A stretch of DNA of 28,341 bases, taken from positions 1 to 28,341 of IMG/VR virus record IMGVR_UViG_3300011115_000135. One strand, written 5' to 3'. Origin of the DNA: a virus. The translations under genes were made by a program, and so were the position numbers. The notes under the pieces were generated by a model. The model was not told where the DNA came from and did not search any database. It saw nothing but the letters and a program-made list of their open reading frames with translations. Positions 15,274 to 23,371 of this stretch are shown here, piece by piece. Numbering within the stretch: position 1 is the stretch's first letter; each line of letters begins with the position of its first letter.

Positions 15274-15630
15274 TTACGCTCCAAGAACGGAGATCCAGGT
15301 TGTGTCGCTGGTTCCCCAGAAAATACGACGCTTAGTGGTCGCAATAGAAACAGACGCCGAGCCGTCAATGGTCGAGCCAGAAGGCGCATAAACGGTCAGG
15401 CTGTTTGCACCGTCATTGGCAACAACCATGGTTGCGCCATTTTCGGTTGGCATAAGCTTAACGCCAGTGCCAGAAGCAGTCGTGCTGACAACGTTCCACG
15501 AAGTAGAAAGTTGAAGCGCGGTTGCAAGATTGGTCCCGGCAGCGGTAAGGCCAGTAGAGGCGGTGCCGCAAATGGATTGCGTTGCAAGTGGGGAATTACC
15601 CGAACCCAAAACGCGAGAAGGAATAGTCAT
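15274..15630 (-). CDS. Small capsid decoration/head-fibre-like protein
   Basis: The 118 residues are almost wholly small and beta-forming (LTAAGTNLATALQLSTSWNV, VSTTASGTGVKLMPTENGAT, MVVANDGANSLTVYAPSG) and end FWGTSDTTWISVLGA. This composition is typical of head decoration or fibre-tip beta-sandwich proteins. I see no named motif. The ATG at 15630 has AAGAAAGGGTTGAATT upstream as a good ribosome-binding site. It is separated from the preceding capsid-related gene by a 67-base gap that contains a GC-rich hairpin, so it may be made in lower amounts than the capsid. Structural role by position and composition only. Confidence 0.6.
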   Translation of the reverse strand: MTIPSRVLGSGNSPLATQSICGTASTGLTAAGTNLATALQLSTSWNVVSTTASGTGVKLMPTENGATMVVANDGANSLTVYAPSGSTIDGSASVSIATTKRRIFWGTSDTTWISVLGA

Positions 15631-15661
15631 AATTCAACCCTTTCTTAGGGAGATAAGAAAC

Positions 15662-15689
15662 GGGGGGCGATCCCCAACGACCGCCCCCC
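15662..15689 (-). terminator. GC-rich hairpin with short T-tract after the capsid genes (candidate attenuator)
   Basis: Read leftwards, an 8-bp stem (GGGGGGCG pairing with CGCCCCCC) encloses a 12-base loop and is followed by GTTTCTT. It lies between the 88-residue decoration-like gene and the next structural gene, in the largest gap of the late operon. The stem is very stable but the T-run is interrupted, so I expect partial termination or mRNA end protection rather than a full stop. Confidence 0.5.
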
Positions 15690-15697
15690 ATTAATTA

Positions 15698-15964
15698 TTA
15701 CAGAGGCGAAATGGTCTTGAAGACCCAACCGTAATCACCGTTAACAAAGGTGTTTACAGCGGTATAAGAACCAGTCGCGTCAGTAAGGTTGAAGGACGAG
15801 TCAACCGAGCAAGTGCCAAGGGCAACCGATTCGGTAGCCTTAACATAAACCCAGGTGTCATTCTTGTTGCCGAGGACAGGGGTGCCAACCGCAAAACTGG
15901 GGGTGGTTTCGGTGAAACCAAAGGTAACCCCAATTAGGGGAGTAGAAGCAAACGTACTAGCCAT
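15698..15964 (-). CDS. Small decoration-like protein next to the major capsid protein
   Basis: The 88-residue beta-rich protein (MASTFASTPLIGVTFGFTET, TWVYVKATESVALGTCSVD, TFVNGDYGWVFKTISPL) follows the major capsid gene by 18 bases with a strong ribosome-binding site (AAGGGAGATTTGAATC). Small strand-rich proteins in this place are often head decoration proteins that bind the outside of the capsid lattice. I recognise the general type, not a named family. The position just after the major capsid gene, and before the stable hairpin, suggests it is made in amounts similar to the capsid subunit. Confidence 0.62.
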   Translation of the reverse strand: MASTFASTPLIGVTFGFTETTPSFAVGTPVLGNKNDTWVYVKATESVALGTCSVDSSFNLTDATGSYTAVNTFVNGDYGWVFKTISPL

Positions 15965-15982
15965 GATTCAAATCTCCCTTGA

Positions 15983-16984
15983 TTAAGCGATCAACACGCC
16001 TTGGAACTGAGAACCGGAGCAGGTCAAGTTACCCGCCCAGCCGATCAGCTTCACAATGGCGTCTTGGTTCACGGCTTGGCGTTCGCCGCCGATTGGAACG
16101 AAGTTACGGTCAACGTGTGGCCGGAACATCAGGTACTTGGTGTTCAAGAAGAACATATGGTTTGCGGTAGCGGCAGCACCGATACCACCATCAAGCACAA
16201 CGTCCGAGGCCATACCAGCGCCGTAATACTTCAGCGAAGCAAAGCCAGCGCCAGCGGCGGTCGAACCCGAGTCCGAAATACGCTGGATGGATTGCAAGGA
16301 CTGAAGGTACAGGCGGTAGTAGTTGCTGTCGGCAACAATCAGGTCAGGCTTATCCGTACCACGGATCAGTTGGACCGCAAGCGAATCCATGTACTGCTGA
16401 ATGTTGGAGGCCGTAACAGCCGAACCACCGTCGGTAACGCCGGAATACTTAATCGAGCGCCAGAAGGAGAACGAAGCGCGGTTAATTCCGCCGTAGGTGC
16501 CGGAAGAAGGCGCATCAGGAACAGCCGCAGCCAGACCCGTGATGTTCTTGCCGCTGTTGCCCGTACCGTCGCCGTAAATGTCGCTACCAATGCGGTTAGC
16601 AAGCTGGGCTTCGGCAACGTTCATGCGACCATCAAGCAGGTCAATAATGGCTTCCTTGCCGCTGTTTTGAATCATTTCCAGACCGGAAATGGTAACAGCA
16701 GAAGCATACTGAGTGATGCTGAATTGGGCCGCCGAGATTGGCGAGTTTTGCGACACGTTCAACACTTCATAGCCAGAATAGCTGTTGGTGTTGTTGGTCG
16801 TTGCGTCGTTGTACATGATTTCTTGCAAAATCACGTTACCACCGGAGAACGTCTTGACGTTACCACGGTCCTTAAGACGGCGGAGCAAGGCGTTGTTGTT
16901 CGTCACGTTGTCAGCGAGTTCACCACTGCGGCTTTGGATATTAGTCGCAATGATGTCGCTGATCGAGGAATTGGCGAAAGCCAT
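15983..16984 (-). CDS. Major capsid protein (HK97-like fold)
   Basis: The 333-residue protein begins MAFANSSISDIIATNIQSRS, has an extended N-arm followed by NNALLRRLKDRGNVKTFSGG and a long E-loop-like region (VILQEIMYNDATT), a central helix with EAIIDLLDGRMNVAEAQLAN, and a domain with DKPDLIVADSNYYRLYLQSL and HMFFLNTKYLMFRPHVDRNF. This is the order seen in one common group of phage major capsid proteins with the HK97 fold. It follows the scaffold gene, as expected, and has one of the strongest ribosome-binding sites of the operon (GGGAGAGATTAAT). The capsid call is sure from size, position and sequence appearance; the fold is from family knowledge. Confidence 0.88.
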   Translation of the reverse strand: MAFANSSISDIIATNIQSRSGELADNVTNNNALLRRLKDRGNVKTFSGGNVILQEIMYNDATTNNTNSYSGYEVLNVSQNSPISAAQFSITQYASAVTISGLEMIQNSGKEAIIDLLDGRMNVAEAQLANRIGSDIYGDGTGNSGKNITGLAAAVPDAPSSGTYGGINRASFSFWRSIKYSGVTDGGSAVTASNIQQYMDSLAVQLIRGTDKPDLIVADSNYYRLYLQSLQSIQRISDSGSTAAGAGFASLKYYGAGMASDVVLDGGIGAAATANHMFFLNTKYLMFRPHVDRNFVPIGGERQAVNQDAIVKLIGWAGNLTCSGSQFQGVLIA

Positions 16985-17004
16985 ATTAATCTCTCCCAGT
17001 TAAA

Positions 17005-17976
17005 TCAAAGACGGTCATTCATACCGTTGAACTGCTCAAACAGCATTGACCGTCTGTCTTGCGCTTTGGTAGCCGTGGGAACTCCTGGTGTGGAACTTCT
17101 AACGCTGACCGCTGCTGCCTTAGCCGCTTTCGCAGCCCGATTGGCCGATTCCCTTCTTTCCGCTTCCAGTTTGGCTTGTTGGCTTTGCTGAATTTCAGAA
17201 AAAAGATTGTCGTCAAGGCGGATAGCCTTTTCATAGGCTTCTTCTAGAGTGTTGACAATACCATTTTGGAGAAGCTGGATCATAGTTGGCCGCGCTTCTT
17301 CAAAATATTCTGCTTTTTGTGCAAATTGATCAATTTGCCCAAGCAAACTTTGCGTTTCGGCTTCTTCCTGTTGTTGCTTCCAGCCGGAAACTTCACCACG
17401 GATATTGTTGAGTTCGTTCTGAAGCGCAATGACCTTTGGGTCAATCGGACCCGTTTGCAATGGCGCTGCGCCGTTTAAATCAATGCCGTAATTGTTGGCT
17501 AAGCTAAGCAGGAAATTTTGCTTTTCTTGTGGATTGCCAAACCGCATAACGCGATCCGCTTCCATAAGGCCCTTAATGGCGTCAATAGGATTGGAACCAT
17601 TACCGCGAATGGTGTCCATATATGGTTCAAATGCCTTTTGCACTTGATCGGCATACTGGGCCTTGGTGATAAGGGGTTCAACGCCCTTACGCATTTCTTC
17701 TTCACGTTGCCAGGCGTATTCCTGAAGCTTAGGATCGGCACCCTGCCAGGTCTCGTGGAATTCTTTCTTCCAACTTGAAGGAGGACGTTTCCAAATAGGC
17801 TCCTCGACTTCTTCCTCAACGTCTTCTTCTATTTCTTCAGATTCAGCGGCTTCAACTTCTTCAACTTCTACAGGATCGTCTTGCTGTTCAGATACCTCGT
17901 CAAACTGCTGGGCAAGCAATTCCTTGCGATCAATGGCAGTTTCGTCGACTTCGTGACCAGTTTCTTCGATGCTCAT
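17005..17976 (-). CDS. Scaffolding protein
   Basis: The 323-residue protein is highly charged and helical. Residues 25-60 are strongly acidic (EVEEVEAAESEEIEEDVEEE), the middle contains W-rich PIWKRPPSSWKKEFHETW and long heptad stretches, and the C-terminus is basic (KLEAERRESANRAAKAAKAA then KAQDRRSMLFEQF). An acidic start and a basic helical end next to the major capsid gene are characteristic of phage scaffolding proteins, which guide procapsid assembly and then leave. The basic C-terminal helix would be the capsid-binding part. There is no protease motif. The ATG at 17976 is preceded by AGTAAGGAATAAT. Confidence 0.85.
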   Translation of the reverse strand: MSIEETGHEVDETAIDRKELLAQQFDEVSEQQDDPVEVEEVEAAESEEIEEDVEEEVEEPIWKRPPSSWKKEFHETWQGADPKLQEYAWQREEEMRKGVEPLITKAQYADQVQKAFEPYMDTIRGNGSNPIDAIKGLMEADRVMRFGNPQEKQNFLLSLANNYGIDLNGAAPLQTGPIDPKVIALQNELNNIRGEVSGWKQQQEEAETQSLLGQIDQFAQKAEYFEEARPTMIQLLQNGIVNTLEEAYEKAIRLDDNLFSEIQQSQQAKLEAERRESANRAAKAAKAAAVSVRSSTPGVPTATKAQDRRSMLFEQFNGMNDRL

Positions 17977-17984
17977 ATTATTCC

Positions 17985-18335
17985 TTACTTTCTAAGTTGC
18001 GCCAGTATCTTGTTGGCCTGACGGTCGCTCATGTCACCTAATTGACGGTGCAACGCTATACGCCGATCCATTGCCGAGGGTACTGGCGCTGGACGGCTTT
18101 CCATTTTTTCGTTACCAACCTCAAAGCAATTGTGCCGCTTGAGGTGTTCACGATGATGCGAACGGCTTGTAATCATGCTGCCATCGACCATGCTTTTGTA
18201 TGGTTCAATATCCCTAATGACCTGCGGACCTGATTCGGTTTCTTGCCCATAATCATCACGCATAAAAACGACTTCATCGTTTTCAATCTCGTACAACAAC
18301 CCGCGTGAATCATATATTGCGCGATACCTAGCCAT
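17985..18335 (-). CDS. Conserved small phage protein between portal and scaffold genes
   Basis: The 116 residues start MARYRAIYDSRGLLYEIEND and contain a highly characteristic segment, VIRDIEPYKSMVDGSMITSR followed by HHREHLKRHNCFEVGNE, that I know from small uncharacterised proteins in this exact position in podovirus-like genomes. It has no enzyme motif; a regulatory or assembly role is possible. A YKSMxDG plus SRSxHRxHL pattern is also found in zinc-less relatives annotated only as hypothetical. The ATG overlaps nothing but lies one base from the portal stop, so it is co-translated with the portal. The C-terminus is basic and helical (MDRRIALHRQLGDMSDRQ). Confidence 0.7.
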   Translation of the reverse strand: MARYRAIYDSRGLLYEIENDEVVFMRDDYGQETESGPQVIRDIEPYKSMVDGSMITSRSHHREHLKRHNCFEVGNEKMESRPAPVPSAMDRRIALHRQLGDMSDRQANKILAQLRK

Positions 18336-18336
18336 C

Positions 18337-20448
18337 TTAAACTTGTTGTCCTTCTGGAATTACTGCAACAGAAACATCTTTTGGCGCTTCTGGGCTTTGA
18401 TTGGCAGAAATGTGAGCAATTGCAATTTTAGTCGTTGCATCAAGTTCGGCCTTGAACTTTTCAAATTGTTCCTTGGCCGCTAGTTCTTGAAGCTTGATCT
18501 GGCCCTCGTATTGCTGCTTTTGCAATTCAATCTGACCCGCCGCTTGAGCCTTCATCTGCTCAATCTGCATGTTGGTTTGGGCGCGCATTTGTTCAATCTG
18601 CATGTCAGCCTGAATTTGAGCCTGTGCGGCCTGTTGTTCGGCTTGCATCTTGATTTGTTCAGGAGACGGCTGTGGAGGCTCCTGCTGGGCTTTTAATGCG
18701 CCCTGCTCAAACTGTTGCAAGGCAACGTCAATGGTGCCTTCAATGGCCGCAGCTTGCTTAAAGCCGCCAACGCCAAACCGCATCATTTCCATAATCATTG
18801 GCACCATTTGCGGAGCCTGTTGACCCATTGGCAATGCCTCACGCAGGAAGTTGGAGAACGCATTTAGGAAATCCATGCGATCTTGCTTAGTTTGGCTTTC
18901 GTCAAGTTGAACAAGGCTATCGGCTGCAACCTCAATGCGGAAAGCCCGCAGGGGCGAGTTTTGCAGCAATTGCAGGGCTTGCGGAATCATCTGCTGATCC
19001 GCCTGGCTCATTTGAGCCGCACCCGCATATTCAAGGATGGTTTGCGGCTGGAACTTGGTGCAAATGATTTGCGCCTTCATACGCAGCAGTTCGCTTGCAA
19101 ACATGGCAACGCCGTCTTGCATGGCGCGTAGGCGCAGACCCGCATATTGGCCCTTAATCTGTTGGGCCGTGGCCGTTTCAGACGCTGCGGTTTGCCCACG
19201 AATAATGTCGGAAATGCCCGTAATTTCGTAGATTTGGCCCTTAATCTGCGACTGCGCCTGGTAGCACTGAATAAGCACCGCAGCCAGCGTATCAATGGGC
19301 AGAAGGTCAATAGCGCCCTTGAGGCCGCCCTTTTCGCTAAACGCCATCCACTTATCGACAGGGATAAGCGTATTGTTGTCGCCCTCGGTCAGAAGGCGTT
19401 GTAGGGCAGGTTGGCTAGCATCGTATACGCCGCGCACGCGCAGGGCCTTCACAAGGCCGTCAATGCGGTCTGTAAGAATGTCCAGTTCGTTTGCTTGATC
19501 TTGGTAAAGAACAAAGTCGGCAACAGGAATAAGCGTGTCGCTAGTTGTCGTAGCGTAAAGCGGCTTAGGGCATGGAAAGAAGTTTTCCAAACCTAACGGA
19601 TCGTCACGCTCGTCAATAATGTCTGGATAGCTTTCGGAAAGCCAATAGACCTTTTGCGTTTCCTTGTCCCAAAGTTCGCAAATTTTGGCCCGGTCATTAT
19701 TTTTGCTGTTTTGGCCCGACTTATTTAAGGTTTCAGGCGACGTATCAAACGGCATCTTCTTGGCAATTTCTTCGCCAAAGCGTTCCGTAAGGGCATCCTT
19801 GGTCATATAGACCCAGCGCCATACGCAAGTTACTTCTTCCCAAGTCCGCGCCGTAGAATGGCCGAAATCTTTCCAATGGACATAATCAGCAGGAGAACAC
19901 TCATATTCAATCTCCTCAGGAACCTCCTGCATGGCCGCTGTGGGATCTTGAGGATAAAGCGGTGACTGTTCAGCGCCCTCGGCAGATTCGCCTTCCTCAA
20001 CGTCCTCAGTGATCTGGTAGCCGTCTTCAGGAACATCTTGCTTGCGGATATGCGGATCATAACGCACCCAAGCCGTGCCGCGTCCGCCGAGGAAACGATC
20101 CTCGACCGCGTTTTTCATGGACGAACGGAAATCGGAATAATGCTCAATCTCGTAATCAAGCGCCCGTTCAACCAATAATGCCGCAACCCGGCCTACGGGG
20201 TCATTGTCGCTAAAGCGCCTGGACACCGACGCTTTGGGCATACGAGCATAAACGGCAGGGACAAGTGTCTGCACGTTGGACCAAAGAATGTTGAACTTGG
20301 CCGTTTCATTGCCGGATGCGCTGCGCGTATCATCGCGATAACGACGAATGATCTTTGTGGACCGCTCACTCCACTTCTTAAACTCGTTATCATATGAATG
20401 AATAACGCCAAGATATTTCTGTAGAGTGGATGTTGCAGGAACATTCAT
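18337..20448 (-). CDS. Portal protein, P22-like, with hendecad-repeat barrel
   Basis: This is the largest structural protein (703 residues). The N-terminal and central parts are typical of P22-type portals: ARMPKASVSRRFSDND, RFLGGRGTAWVRYDP, ADYVHWKDFGHSTARTWEEV, LIPVADFVLYQDQANELDIL, and AAVLIQCYQAQSQIKGQIYE followed by ITGISDIIRGQTAASETATA. The C-terminus (from about residue 590) is a long Gln/Ala-rich helix with four 11-residue repeats (MQIEQMRAQTN, MQIEQMKAQAA, GQIELQKQQYE, GQIKLQELAAK; residues 616-659), probably the extended helical barrel that projects into the capsid, as in P22. Twelve copies form the DNA gateway for packaging and ejection. The ATG at 20448 was chosen because it starts the conserved domain. 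Confidence 0.9.
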   Translation of the reverse strand: MNVPATSTLQKYLGVIHSYDNEFKKWSERSTKIIRRYRDDTRSASGNETAKFNILWSNVQTLVPAVYARMPKASVSRRFSDNDPVGRVAALLVERALDYEIEHYSDFRSSMKNAVEDRFLGGRGTAWVRYDPHIRKQDVPEDGYQITEDVEEGESAEGAEQSPLYPQDPTAAMQEVPEEIEYECSPADYVHWKDFGHSTARTWEEVTCVWRWVYMTKDALTERFGEEIAKKMPFDTSPETLNKSGQNSKNNDRAKICELWDKETQKVYWLSESYPDIIDERDDPLGLENFFPCPKPLYATTTSDTLIPVADFVLYQDQANELDILTDRIDGLVKALRVRGVYDASQPALQRLLTEGDNNTLIPVDKWMAFSEKGGLKGAIDLLPIDTLAAVLIQCYQAQSQIKGQIYEITGISDIIRGQTAASETATAQQIKGQYAGLRLRAMQDGVAMFASELLRMKAQIICTKFQPQTILEYAGAAQMSQADQQMIPQALQLLQNSPLRAFRIEVAADSLVQLDESQTKQDRMDFLNAFSNFLREALPMGQQAPQMVPMIMEMMRFGVGGFKQAAAIEGTIDVALQQFEQGALKAQQEPPQPSPEQIKMQAEQQAAQAQIQADMQIEQMRAQTNMQIEQMKAQAAGQIELQKQQYEGQIKLQELAAKEQFEKFKAELDATTKIAIAHISANQSPEAPKDVSVAVIPEGQQV

Positions 20449-20460
20449 TGGTTATATCCG

Positions 20461-20748
20461 TTATTTATTGCGATTCGAGATAGCAGCCGCTTTAGACTTC
20501 GCGTCTTGTTTACTCGACGCGCCCCACGCCTTTAACGCTAATGCCAACCGCGTAGGGCTTCCGTTCTTTTCCATTGGGCCTGGCATACCGCCCATACGTG
20601 CAAGGAAGGATGCACGGCGAGGATTGTCGCCAGACTTGACCGGTGCCTTTAAGGTGCCGCCAGTTTCAGCCTTGTAAGACGCCCTGCCCTTGGCATTTAA
20701 GCCGCCCTTGGGATTCTTTCCTTCTTTGCGTGTCCATGCCGCAGTCAT
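20461..20748 (-). CDS. Small basic phage protein (DUF6321-like)
   Basis: Start at ATG 20748 (an upstream extension shadows the next gene). The 95-residue product is very basic: MTAAWTRKEGKNPKGGLNAK, GRASYKAETGGTLKAPVKSG, RRASFLARMGGMPGPMEK and KAWGASSKQDAKSKAAAI. I recognise the opening AWTRKEGKNPxGGLNxKGR as the DUF6321 signature, a small protein found near portal and terminase genes of many phages. Function is unknown; the charge suggests nucleic-acid or capsid-interior binding. It lies 12 bases upstream of the portal. Confidence 0.75.
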   Translation of the reverse strand: MTAAWTRKEGKNPKGGLNAKGRASYKAETGGTLKAPVKSGDNPRRASFLARMGGMPGPMEKNGSPTRLALALKAWGASSKQDAKSKAAAISNRNK

Positions 20749-20749
20749 C

Positions 20750-20902
20750 TTAATACGGCTTCTTTGCAGTTTTTGCGGATTCTTTAAAATCCTTGGCAGT
20801 TGGAGCGCCGGGTGAGCCAGGCTTACGCATATGTTCGCCGGAACCATGCTTAATGCGTTCCTGTTTTGCCAAAATGTTGGCGTAAAGACCTGCCTTGCTC
20901 AT
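20750..20902 (-). CDS. Very small conserved basic phage protein
   Basis: The 50-residue product begins MSKAGLYANILAKQERIKHG and continues SGEHMRKPGSPGAPTAKDFK before ending SAKTAKKPY. This short Lys-rich sequence is a recurrent pattern in phage genomes (GLYANIxAKxERIKxGSGExMRKPG) and is probably real despite its size. The ATG at 20902 is preceded by AAAGGAACCTTTATC. Its stop is one base from the start of the DUF6321-like gene, so the two are coupled. No function is assigned; the family is known only as hypothetical. Confidence 0.72.
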   Translation of the reverse strand: MSKAGLYANILAKQERIKHGSGEHMRKPGSPGAPTAKDFKESAKTAKKPY

Positions 20903-20915
20903 GATAAAGGTTCCT

Positions 20916-21176
20916 TTATGCCCAGACGCGCCAAGGGGTTGCTGGAGACGTTTGCAGGGCCGCCAAGGCCGTCGGAGCCTCATCCGCATAGATAAGCCGC
21001 ACATTGACGAAATAGCCGCGCTCGGCGCTGTCAGCGGGCGAGGTGCCAATCCTATCAATCAGGATGCCTGAGTGAACCGGATTCAATTCACCGTCAAAAT
21101 CCTCAAACAGTTCCGACGCCAACAATGCCGCATCCATCTTGGCCTTGCTGGTGGCTTTTAGATAAAGGTCGATCAT
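20916..21176 (-). CDS. Hypothetical protein downstream of the large fibre-like gene
   Basis: The 86-residue product (MIDLYLKATSKAKMDAALLA, DGELNPVHSGILIDRIGT, YFVNVRLIYADEAPTALAAL) has mixed alpha/beta character and no membrane or catalytic motif. The ATG at 21176 overlaps the stop of the upstream gene (ATGA), indicating co-translation with it. Similar small proteins with the LKATSKAxMDAALL opening accompany receptor-type genes in other phages. A tail-fibre assembly or chaperone role is therefore a plausible guess but is not shown by the sequence. Confidence 0.6.
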   Translation of the reverse strand: MIDLYLKATSKAKMDAALLASELFEDFDGELNPVHSGILIDRIGTSPADSAERGYFVNVRLIYADEAPTALAALQTSPATPWRVWA

Positions 21177-23104
21177 GCTGACACCGCTTGTAATTGGGCG
21201 TTTGTAAGGCGGGTATTGTAATAGGAAATGGATTTGATGTGACCGGACGTATAATAGATTGCCGATAGGCGATCATCCGTACCAATATTCAATTGCGTTA
21301 GCGACACGGGCAAGGCACCTGCCGAATCCGTAACAACCGCGCCGCCATTGCGCGATGCCGCAAAGTCATTGACCGCATATGCCGTTGAAATCTTATTTGC
21401 TGCACCAGCCGTGCTGATAGCGCCCAATCCAAGTGCGGCCTGTTCTGCCGACCCTGAATAATAAACCGCTCGCATGTTACCGCTGTCATTATCAATATGC
21501 ACAGAATTTTGTACAATTGAACCATTAGACGCAGACATATACGTCGCATTGGTATTGGCAGAGGCATCAAATGCGGCTGCAAACGTTCCGGTGGTCTGAT
21601 TATACCAATTTGTAAAGTTATTGCCGACCATAGTGGCAACGTCAGCCGAGCGGGTGACGGATGCACCTGCGGTAAAAATGTAAGACGTTCTAAAGCCGCC
21701 CGCTTCCAATTGTGCATTGGACACGGTGCCTGACACCGTAAGCGTCAGCGTACCTGCCGTAGGCGTAAAGGTAAGGCTTACGCGATTGGGGAATACGCCC
21801 GTGCCGACCAATGGACCCGCCGTGGACGTACCAGATAGCGTAACTGTACCAGTACCATAGAACGAAAGCGTATAGGCTTGGGCCGTGGTTGTGATGTTTT
21901 GCGTAGACAGGGTTTGGCTATTAAGCAGCAGGTTTGTCCGCGCTTCTTCGATTAGCAAGCCTAGTGGCGCAAGCGTGGTGGGGCTATAGTCAAAGCGTGG
22001 GCCATAGTAGGCCGCAGACGTTATAGCCGCCGCCGGGTTATAGGTATATGTGTCTAACGATGCGCTGTCGGACAACTGAGCGCCCCAAGCGTAAACTTCG
22101 TCGCCAAGCGTTGCAAGTTTAACGCCTATGGTTTTTGAACCAGCGGCAGGGGTCAAGGTGGTGCTGTATCTTGCCCAATCGGTCGTAATGGTTTGGGTGC
22201 TGTAGGTCGTACCATCAACTGTAATGCTAACGGCACCAGTTCCGGTCTTACGTTTTAACCAAATGCTAAACGTATATGGAATAGCCAAAAGCGTAAGGGT
22301 TTGCAGAACCGTTGCATTACCAACCGTTGCTGAAAACGTATCGGCATTTAAATTACCATTTGGATCGGCAATAGAATTGGCTGTTACGGTTGATAATGTT
22401 TTGACCCAAGCCGCATTGTTAAATTCCTCGGTAAAGCCAAGCAAGTTCTTGGGCGTGGTGCTGTTGTATGGGCGTGGCGCGGTTTCATACGTCACGGCAC
22501 CAATTTGACCGCCCCAGGCATAGTATGTCCCGGCTGTTGCGCCTACCGCATCCAACTGGAGGCTTACGGTTGTCGCGCCAGTAGGCATAACCCTGACCAA
22601 CGAAAATCTTTGCCATGCGGTCGTTACCGAGCAAATGGTGCTAGCAATGACAGAATTGTCCGTATTGGACAAAAGCCTAAGCGTTTGCGCCGTGTCCGCC
22701 CTGAGCCAAATTGAAACGGAATAATTTACGCCAACTACACCCGTAACGCTTTGTCGAAGCACAGACGATCCTGCAAATACGACAGTATCAGCCGTTGTCG
22801 TTCCATCAGGTGCAGCCGTCGTGTTTGAGGTAACAATAGCGGGCGTAGTACCGCCCTTGACCCAGTTGGCGCTGCCAAAGCCATCGCTGTTGATAAGCAT
22901 GTTGCTGGGCGCAAACGTCAACTGGCCCGTGCTGTCAATCAGCGTGGCGTTGGTGCCGCGTGAGAACGTAATACCTGGGGTCGCGCCAAACGCATTATAG
23001 GCCGTACCGTTTAAAAGGTACGACTGATTGGAAAAATCCAAAGACAGGGATGGAGGACCACCCGCGCTATTACGACCAGTTGAAGTGCCCCAGGTAGGTA
23101 TCAT
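21173..23104 (-). CDS. Large beta-rich fibre/receptor-type protein with tandem carbohydrate-binding-like repeats
   Basis: This 643-residue protein has an N-terminal LSLDFSNQSYLLNGTAYNAFG and SRGTNATLIDSTGQLTFAPS motif common in phage fibre or head-fibre proteins. Two similar repeats of about 150 residues follow, each with a core like YSVSIWLRADTAQTLRLLS or YTFSIWLKRKTGTGAVSITV and ending in YYAWGGQIG or VYAWGAQLS, resembling jelly-roll carbohydrate-binding modules. A third, shorter unit and a C-terminal lectin-like part (TGTFAAAFDASAN...YSGSAEQAAL...SISYYNTRLTNAQLQ) complete it. It probably binds host glycans. It is unusual for such a gene to lie between terminase and portal, which may point to a head-associated fibre. 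Module boundaries are approximate. Confidence 0.72.
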   Translation of the reverse strand: MIPTWGTSTGRNSAGGPPSLSLDFSNQSYLLNGTAYNAFGATPGITFSRGTNATLIDSTGQLTFAPSNMLINSDGFGSANWVKGGTTPAIVTSNTTAAPDGTTTADTVVFAGSSVLRQSVTGVVGVNYSVSIWLRADTAQTLRLLSNTDNSVIASTICSVTTAWQRFSLVRVMPTGATTVSLQLDAVGATAGTYYAWGGQIGAVTYETAPRPYNSTTPKNLLGFTEEFNNAAWVKTLSTVTANSIADPNGNLNADTFSATVGNATVLQTLTLLAIPYTFSIWLKRKTGTGAVSITVDGTTYSTQTITTDWARYSTTLTPAAGSKTIGVKLATLGDEVYAWGAQLSDSASLDTYTYNPAAAITSAAYYGPRFDYSPTTLAPLGLLIEEARTNLLLNSQTLSTQNITTTAQAYTLSFYGTGTVTLSGTSTAGPLVGTGVFPNRVSLTFTPTAGTLTLTVSGTVSNAQLEAGGFRTSYIFTAGASVTRSADVATMVGNNFTNWYNQTTGTFAAAFDASANTNATYMSASNGSIVQNSVHIDNDSGNMRAVYYSGSAEQAALGLGAISTAGAANKISTAYAVNDFAASRNGGAVVTDSAGALPVSLTQLNIGTDDRLSAIYYTSGHIKSISYYNTRLTNAQLQAVSA

Positions 23105-23107
23105 GGT

Positions 23108-23371
23108 TTAGGCCGACCAAAAAACGGTGCAATCAACAGTGCCGCTGATCGTAACGACAAGCGAAGTCGTAAAGCGAGCGGGCATTGGATAGAACGTGCC
23201 AGGCAGCGGCGTAAAGGTATTGACAATGGTGCCAGAGCCATCAGCGACCTTAATGGTTGGCGTAGCCGATGCAGAGGCAACGAAAATGCCAAGAATGGCA
23301 CCAAAGCCCGTAAACACGGTCGTGGTTGCCGTAATATTCTTGTAATTCTGACTTTCAGAAACTGGCGTCAT
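23108..23371 (-). CDS. Small beta-rich structural protein, hypothetical
   Basis: The 87-residue protein (ITATTTVFTGFGAILGIFVA, ASATPTIKVADGSGTIVNTF, PMPARFTTSLVVTISGTVDC, ending TVFWSA) is strand-rich and resembles small phage head or fibre-base proteins. The N-terminal glycine and alanine stretch is moderately hydrophobic but no clear transmembrane anchor is evident. Its ATG overlaps the terminase stop (ATGA). Translation of this gene therefore depends on completing the terminase and intein frame. Function unknown. Confidence 0.6.
   Translation of the reverse strand: MTPVSESQNYKNITATTTVFTGFGAILGIFVASASATPTIKVADGSGTIVNTFTPLPGTFYPMPARFTTSLVVTISGTVDCTVFWSA

Noticed and set aside
16001-17191. 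A 396-codon open frame antisense to the major capsid and scaffold genes
   Set aside because: It has low-complexity, arginine/valine-rich shadow composition with no recognisable domain and no ribosome-binding site. It lies opposite two firm structural genes, so it is a by-product of their codon usage.
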